From JAJYKN01 sp045403145 (GTDB taxonomy: Bacteria > Nitrospirota > UBA9217): a stretch of 16,984 nt of DNA. Below the pieces are notes generated by a model. The model was not told the DNA's origin. It made no database searches and saw only the letters and a list, made by a program, of their open reading frames with translations. Location: the NCBI GenBank assembly GCA_045403145.1, contig JAXIPA010000062.1, positions 1 to 16,984 on the forward strand, given 5' to 3'. Both the position numbers and the translations under genes were made by a program. Below, in pieces: positions 13,312 through 16,984 of this stretch (positions are counted from its first letter, which is position 1; the number at the start of each line of letters is the position of its first letter).

Positions 13312-14373
13312 TTACTCCTCCCAATCCGCGATAAAGATGTCCGTCTCACGCGGCTTCAGCGGGTTGCGATTGGAAGCAAAGGAGAGCTTCCTGCCATCCG
13401 GAGAGAACATGGGGAAGCTGTCGAACGTTGTGTTAAACGTGATCCGCTCCAGGCCGGCGCCGTCGAAGTTTACCATATAGATCTCGAAGTTGTGGCCGAA
13501 TTTCCCGATGTCCGCGCGCCAATCATCCATGTTGCTGGAGAAAATGATGCGCCTGCCGTCGGGATGCCATGAGGGCGCCCAGTTTGTGGCGCCGTTCCGT
13601 ATAATCCGCCTCTTGTTCGATCCGTCCGCGTCCATGACCCAGATGTCGAGGGGCACGGCGACGATATAGTCCTTCTCCATACTGTCCTTCCAGAGCGCTT
13701 TTTCATCCCCGGTCTCGGGATACCAGGCGCGCCAGACGATTTTTCCACCGTCGGGTGAAAACCACGGACCGCCGTCATATCCCACGCGGTCGGTGAGCCG
13801 CCGCACATGCGAGCCGTCGATGTTCATAACGTAGACGTCGAAATCCCCTTCCCGCTGGGAACCGAACACGATCTGTTTCCCGTCGGATGAGACAACGGGC
13901 TCGGCGTCGTACTTCGGATTGTCGGTCAAGCGTGTGAGGCCCGATCCGTCAAGGTTCGCGGTGAAGATATCATACGGATACAGCGGCCACACATAGCCGC
14001 GCGGGAGCTGTCCTTTCGGCGGGCAGTCTCCGGGCAAATGACTCGTCGAGGCGAAAACAATACACGTGTTATCCGGGCAAAAAAACGAGCAGGTATGCGC
14101 CCCGTGGTCCGGGCTGACCATGCGCATGCCGCTCCCGTCGATGTTCATGGTCCATATCTTGTCGCAGCCGTATCCGCCGCGGTTTGACTGGAAGATGAGT
14201 TTTTTGCCGTCCCGGGAGAAATAGGCCTCGCCATTGTCGCCCTCGAAGGTGAGCTGCGTCACGCTCTTCATGTGGCGGTCGATGAAGGCCCCGGCGGGCG
14301 GAATCGGTTCAGGCTTCCTGATCGCGCAGCCGAGGAGCGCGCAACCGATGAGGAGCAGCGATAAAGTTCTCAT
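13312..14373 (-). CDS. TolB-like beta-propeller lipoprotein (WD40/PD40 repeats)
   Basis: This 353-residue exported protein starts MRTLSLLLIGCALLGC, a short signal with lipobox LLGC (C16), so it is a predicted lipoprotein. The mature part is a series of PD40-type beta-propeller blades, each with an aromatic-Ser-x-Asp-Gly turn: AYFSRDGKKLIF, VVSSDGKQIVF, PWFSPDGGKIVW, SWHPDGRRIIF and MFSPDGRKLSF. Between them are strands such as YVMNIDGS and WVMDADGS. This resembles the C-terminal propeller of TolB, but the TolB N-terminal domain is absent and no tol-pal genes are near. It therefore probably binds protein or acts as a scaffold in the envelope. Several cysteines (GYGCDKIW, HTCSFFCPDNTC) may form disulfides. 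The ATG at 14373 is chosen over 14406 because it places the signal peptide at the N-terminus. A promoter lies upstream. Confidence 0.87.
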   Translation of the reverse strand: MRTLSLLLIGCALLGCAIRKPEPIPPAGAFIDRHMKSVTQLTFEGDNGEAYFSRDGKKLIFQSNRGGYGCDKIWTMNIDGSGMRMVSPDHGAHTCSFFCPDNTCIVFASTSHLPGDCPPKGQLPRGYVWPLYPYDIFTANLDGSGLTRLTDNPKYDAEPVVSSDGKQIVFGSQREGDFDVYVMNIDGSHVRRLTDRVGYDGGPWFSPDGGKIVWRAWYPETGDEKALWKDSMEKDYIVAVPLDIWVMDADGSNKRRIIRNGATNWAPSWHPDGRRIIFSSNMDDWRADIGKFGHNFEIYMVNFDGAGLERITFNTTFDSFPMFSPDGRKLSFASNRNPLKPRETDIFIADWEE

Positions 14374-14405
14374 GACCGTGACCCCCGAAGTTTCAGCATG
14401 CGTCA

Positions 14406-14434
14406 ATTATAAACGCAGAGGATGGTGAAGTAAA
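14406..14434 (-). promoter_or_regulatory. Sigma-70-type promoter for the propeller lipoprotein
   Basis: On the minus strand TTTACT (14429-14434) and a perfect TATAAT (14406-14411) are 17 bases apart. Transcription would start near 14399, about 25 bases before the ATG at 14373. Confidence 0.6.
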
Positions 14435-14521
14435 GCGCCATTGTTACGCATGACAGCGGCGACTTCGGCGGCGGAGCTTGAGGACGGATACCGAGAAACC
14501 GCGTGCCCCGTGCGAAGAACT

Positions 14522-14549
14522 TTGCTCTCGGAGTTTTTCATGCTATAAT
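14522..14549 (+). promoter_or_regulatory. Promoter for the second receiver-PilZ gene
   Basis: A perfect TATAAT at 14544-14549 is preceded by TGC, making an extended -10, with TTGCTC (14522-14527) 16 bases upstream as a weak -35. The transcript would begin near 14556, about 50 bases before the ATG at 14608. Confidence 0.6.
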
Positions 14550-14607
14550 AAAAAAGTTTTTCGGCAGGACGCAGTATCAGCAACAACCAGCTAAAGGAGG
14601 AAGAGGC

Positions 14608-15309
14608 ATGAAAAAAATTCTTGTCGCCGATGTTCTGAAACCGCTCGTGGAAAAAGAGCCCGGCCTTCTGAACCGGTCGGACGTCAAACTGCTCTTCGCG
14701 GCGACGAACGAAGAACTGCTGGCTGTTCACCGCGCGGAAAGAACGGACCTGATTATATCGCGGCCCGATCTGCCCGGGATGGGCGCGGACCGTCTTTTCA
14801 CCTCGATCAGAAACGACCGGGACCTGCGCGCGGTTTCTCTTATCATGGTATGCTCCGACAAGGCTGAGGACAGGGAACGAGCCGATCAGTGCTGCCCGAA
14901 CGCGGTCCTGACGATGCCGGTCAACAGCGGGCTCCTTCAGGAAAAGGCGCAGCGTCTTCTGAATATCCCCGGACGCGAGTCGTACCGCGTGCTCCTGAGC
15001 GTCAACATCGAGGGCAGCAGCAGGGAAGCGTCCTTCTTCTGCCGCTCCGAGAATATCAGCGCCACAGGCCTTTTGCTCGAAACCGACCGGAGCCTTGAAG
15101 AGGGCGACAGGCTGAAATGCTCATTCTTCCTCCCTGATTCCAGGCAGATCATCGTTGCCGGAGAAATCGTCAGAAAGATCGAATCACCGGGGAAATCGGA
15201 CTTGAAGCGCTATGGAGTCAAATTCGGCAAGCTGGCCCCGGACGCGAGGTCCGCGATAGAGGTTTTCGTTACGAAAAAGGCGCAGATGACCCGCCCCAAC
15301 CAGGACTGA
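14608..15309 (+). CDS. Degenerate receiver + PilZ domain protein (paralogue 2)
   Basis: This 233-residue paralogue of the protein at 7632-8342 has the same architecture. Its N-terminal receiver-like half has the sequence IISRPDLPG, with R52 at the phosphoacceptor position. It also has MP instead of the usual Lys-Pro (AVLTMPV) and no acidic pair after MKKILVAD. The PilZ half has RESYR (123-127) and NISATG (149-154), the two c-di-GMP contact motifs. The paired cysteine motif of paralogue 1 is shifted (DQCCPN). The start is certain: AGGAGG lies 7 bases before the ATG, while the longer frame from 14503 crosses the promoter. It is monocistronic, ends 34 bases before the riboswitch promoter, and diverges from the propeller lipoprotein gene. 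It is probably a c-di-GMP effector with a protein-binding pseudo-receiver. Confidence 0.88.
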   Translation: MKKILVADVLKPLVEKEPGLLNRSDVKLLFAATNEELLAVHRAERTDLIISRPDLPGMGADRLFTSIRNDRDLRAVSLIMVCSDKAEDRERADQCCPNAVLTMPVNSGLLQEKAQRLLNIPGRESYRVLLSVNIEGSSREASFFCRSENISATGLLLETDRSLEEGDRLKCSFFLPDSRQIIVAGEIVRKIESPGKSDLKRYGVKFGKLAPDARSAIEVFVTKKAQMTRPNQD

Positions 15310-15343
15310 CCGCGCCGAGGGGCCTTCGCGGATGGACGGTTTC

Positions 15344-15372
15344 TTGACAGTCCAAAGCCGCGGTGATATAGT
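15344..15372 (+). promoter_or_regulatory. Strong sigma-70 promoter of the riboswitch leader
   Basis: A perfect TTGACA (15344-15349), a 17-base spacer and TATAGT (15367-15372) form the best promoter in the window. Transcription would begin near 15379, just before the aptamer, leaving a leader of about 310 bases before the GNAT-like gene. Confidence 0.8.
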
Positions 15373-15389
15373 AATATAGAGGATATTAT

Positions 15390-15482
15390 CAGTCCCGATA
15401 AAGCCAAACCCTTCGCAAGGAGGGGGCGGAAAGTCACGGGTCTTCATCACGAGGAACGAAGATGGCCGAGCTGCCGAAGGAT
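15390..15482 (+). ncRNA. c-di-GMP-I (GEMM-I) riboswitch aptamer
   Basis: The sequence follows the GEMM-I pattern: GCCAAACC (15403-15410), a GNRA-capped hairpin CCCTTC-GCAA-GGAGGG (15409-15424), GGCGGAAAGTC, ACGGGTCTTC, then GAAGATGGCC and GCTGCCGAAGG. The P3 arm is TCTTC (15441-15445) with GAAGA (15458-15462). Compared with the Vc2 aptamer, C15404-C15405 pair with G15428-G15429 where Vc2 has G-C pairs, a compensated change, and A15430 matches the stacking A47. The ligand-contact position 20 is G (15403). This predicts c-di-GMP rather than the 3',3'-cGAMP-specific A20 form found in Geobacter. GTCC (15392-15395) and GGAT (15479-15482) can close P1. Confidence 0.88.
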
Positions 15483-15508
15483 CAAAAAAGGCAGTTCGGC
15501 TTTTTTTT
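15473..15508 (+). terminator. Regulated terminator overlapping the riboswitch 3' strand
   Basis: GCCGAA (15473-15478) pairs with TTCGGC (15495-15500), followed by eight T residues. GCCGAA is also part of the conserved 3' strand of the aptamer, so aptamer closure and terminator formation exclude each other. Ligand binding is therefore predicted to allow read-through (an ON switch). A second overlapping pairing, CTGCC with GGCAG, is possible. Confidence 0.8.
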
Positions 15509-15511
15509 CGC

Positions 15512-15638
15512 CAAACGACCGGAAAAGTAGTGGGCGGATGAGAAAACTCCCGGGAGAAACCGGCATTAGGGACGAGCGAGCGGAGGGACGGCTCCATACC
15601 GGCTTTCGGCCCTCTTCCGGATGCCGGTTTGTCGTTTG
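15512..15638 (+). other. Long-range structured leader RNA of unknown class
   Basis: Two nested perfect stems lie between the riboswitch terminator and the GNAT-like gene. CAAACGAC (15512-15519) pairs with GTCGTTTG (15631-15638), and AAACCGGCAT (15557-15566) pairs with ATGCCGGTTT (15621-15630); their 3' strands touch. Inside, GAGGG (15583-15587) pairs with CCCTC (15610-15614). The 37-base side segment holds the palindrome CTCCCGGGAG (15547-15556). I match it to no known riboswitch. It could be a second regulatory element or a dispersed palindromic repeat; the stretch GACGAGCGAGCGGAGGGACG has a repeat-like look. Confidence 0.5.
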
Positions 15639-15691
15639 AGGGGGGAGGACGGTTGATATAAAATTTTTTGCGAGGAGAGGAGGCGAGTTCA

Positions 15692-16138
15692 ATGCCTGAT
15701 CCGAGAATAACGGGAGTGTCGAGCATCAGCGGGAAAATAGTCTCCATTCGGCATGCAACGACCTCCGACATGGTCGTCGTGGAAGAATATCTCAAGCGGC
15801 ATCATGCGGATTCCGAACTCGATAATGCCGAGCTCGTTGTCGCGGCGGAAGACAGGCGCATCATCGGCTTCGGCATCCTGAAAAAGAACAATGACGAGGG
15901 ATGCGTCTCAGTGTTCGAGGACAGCAGGAGAAAAGGCATCGGTTCCACGATCGTGAAGCACCTGATGGAGTACGCGCCGATCAAGAAAGTGTATGCGGCC
16001 CGTTACGCCAGCTACTTCACCCGTTCCGGCATGGAGGGGGGAGAGACGGTGCATGCCGCGCGTACGAGGAAGAGCGGCGTCCTGTGCCGGGCGCCCCTGC
16101 TGGAGCGGCTGGCCTTTGCCGCTTATGCAAAGCCGTAG
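15692..16138 (+). CDS. GNAT-like N-acetyltransferase domain protein
   Basis: This 148-residue cytoplasmic protein has a GNAT fold. The order is an N-terminal strand ISGKIVSIRHATTSD, the core strand ELVVAAEDRRIIGFGIL, then the acetyl-CoA loop motif RRKGIGS (R/QxxGxG/A) followed by helix TIVKHLMEYAP. The last part, YASYFTRSGMEGGE, resembles the tail strand of acetyltransferases. Substrate and even activity are unknown. The start at 15692 is supported by GAGAGGAGG 8-9 bases upstream; the TTG at 15668 is rejected because it lies upstream of that site. It is the first gene after the c-di-GMP riboswitch, and the flavoprotein gene starts 19 bases after its stop, so both are likely expressed only when the leader reads through. 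Confidence 0.82.
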   Translation: MPDPRITGVSSISGKIVSIRHATTSDMVVVEEYLKRHHADSELDNAELVVAAEDRRIIGFGILKKNNDEGCVSVFEDSRRKGIGSTIVKHLMEYAPIKKVYAARYASYFTRSGMEGGETVHAARTRKSGVLCRAPLLERLAFAAYAKP

Positions 16139-16157
16139 CGGAGCGAAGGACGGGGAA

Positions 16158-16984
16158 ATGGGCGACCGTGTCTACGACTGCATCATCATCGGGGCAGGGC
16201 CGGGGGGGCTCCAGGCCGCAATCTACCTCGGGCGGTACAACAGGAAGGTTCTGCTCCTTGACCGCAGCGGGGGCAGGACGTGGCATGCGCGGCACATCGA
16301 AAACGTCCTCACCCACAGAATAATATCGGGAAGCGAGATCATCGAACGGGGGATGGAGCAGGCAAAGAGTTTCAATGTTCAAATCGAGCGGAAACGGGTG
16401 GTTGCGGTGCGGAAGGAAGGTTTATTTACGGTCTCGGCAACCGACGCGGAGTATAGGGCTCGATACGTTCTTGTGTCCTCCGGAGTGTACGACATCCTCC
16501 CTCCCATCGAGAACGTGTTCCGGTTCCTGGGCGCCGGTTACTACACCTGTATTGACTGCGATGGCTACAAGACGACGAATCAAAAGGTCGTGGTCCTGGG
16601 AAACAGGATGGAGGCCGTGCATCTGGCCCTCGCCATGAAGCAGATGTTCACGAGGGACATCACTTTCATACCCTACCGGTTCACATTGCCGGAATCCGCC
16701 GCCGGGGTCCTGAAGGAGGAGGAAATAAGCATCGTCACGGACGAGCCGGTGGGGATCCTCGGGGAAGGGAAGGTGGAAGGTCTTGAACTGAAGAACGGCG
16801 GGAAGGCGCCGTGCGAAGCCGTCATGGCCTCCTTCGGGATGAAACTGAACGACGACTTTCTTGCCGGACTCAACCTGAAGAAGGACGCCGCGGGATTCAA
16901 GTACGTGGCGGGCAGCGCTTATGAATCATCCCTGCGGGGTTTGTACATCGTGGGTCCGCTCAATACGGGGCAGGACCAGGTGGT
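16158..16984 (+). CDS. Thioredoxin reductase-like flavoprotein (3' end outside window)
   Basis: The frame is open to the window end (275 codons seen). The N-terminal FAD fold starts DCIIIGAGPGG (GxGxxG at 12-17). The redox centre YYTCIDCDG has C131 and C134 where thioredoxin reductases have CATC, followed by the second nucleotide domain. That domain is unusual: VVVLGNRMEAV (148-153) replaces the GGGxxA/S loop that binds NADPH. The later FAD motif, normally GxYAxGD, reads GLYIVGPLN with Pro for Asp. The protein is therefore a low-molecular-weight disulfide reductase whose electron donor may not be NADPH. AAGGA lies 7 bases before the ATG at 16158. It is the second gene of the riboswitch-controlled unit. 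Its thioredoxin-like partner is not in the window. Confidence 0.9.
   Translation, partial: MGDRVYDCIIIGAGPGGLQAAIYLGRYNRKVLLLDRSGGRTWHARHIENVLTHRIISGSEIIERGMEQAKSFNVQIERKRVVAVRKEGLFTVSATDAEYRARYVLVSSGVYDILPPIENVFRFLGAGYYTCIDCDGYKTTNQKVVVLGNRMEAVHLALAMKQMFTRDITFIPYRFTLPESAAGVLKEEEISIVTDEPVGILGEGKVEGLELKNGGKAPCEAVMASFGMKLNDDFLAGLNLKKDAAGFKYVAGSAYESSLRGLYIVGPLNTGQDQV

Noticed and set aside
13312..14373. True TolB of the Tol-Pal system.
   Set aside because: The TolB N-terminal domain is missing, the protein has a lipobox, and no tolA, pal or ybgF gene is near.
15184..15795. A 203-codon minus-strand frame.
   Set aside because: It lies antisense to the riboswitch leader and parts of two real genes. 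The RNA structure and promoter on the plus strand explain this region.

Overview
The window is about 17 kb of a GC-rich, Gram-negative-type bacterial chromosome. It carries lipoproteins, signal peptides and a probable outer-membrane protein. Dispersed palindromic repeats, a c-di-GMP (GEMM-I) riboswitch with a built-in terminator, PilZ proteins and a probable selenoprotein together suggest Desulfobacterota (Geobacter-like) or Nitrospirota. That placement is inference; there is no rRNA or other marker gene here. I saw no tRNA, CRISPR array, phage module or insertion-sequence transposase.

Layout. 1-668: 3' end of an NmrA-type NAD(P)-binding protein and its terminator. 681-1827: leftward unit of a lipoprotein and a NUDIX hydrolase, with a promoter. 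1954-2991: rightward CheY-like receiver and DJ-1/PfpI protein. 2992-3731: a repeat-rich spacer with two copies of a palindromic element and a possible gene remnant. 3732-5298: a 62-residue conserved protein, an exported beta-barrel-like protein and an AT-rich membrane protein with two CxxC pairs. 5372-7138: a zinc-free MDR oxidoreductase and a metallophosphoesterase. 7318-8342: leftward translationally coupled pair of a degenerate receiver-PilZ protein and a rhodanese with an in-frame UGA in its active-site loop. 8482-11886: a very large secreted M1 + M28 + PDZ peptidase. 12090-14373: a DHFR/RibD-type reductase, a protein of unknown function and a TolB-like beta-propeller lipoprotein. 14608-15309: a second degenerate receiver-PilZ protein. 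15344-16984: a strong promoter, a GEMM-I riboswitch, an overlapping terminator, an unexplained long-range RNA fold, then a GNAT-like protein and a thioredoxin-reductase-like flavoprotein cut by the window edge.

Two themes recur. One is c-di-GMP: two PilZ paralogues and a c-di-GMP-type riboswitch. The other is thiol/selenol redox chemistry: a probable Cys-x-Sec rhodanese, a DJ-1 protein with its cysteine, and a flavin disulfide reductase whose NADPH site looks degenerate. The themes meet twice. A PilZ protein is translationally coupled to the selenoprotein candidate, and the riboswitch lies upstream of the flavoprotein operon. The most notable observations are the recoded rhodanese (7318-7635, minus strand) and the riboswitch-controlled flavoprotein operon (15344-16984, plus strand).
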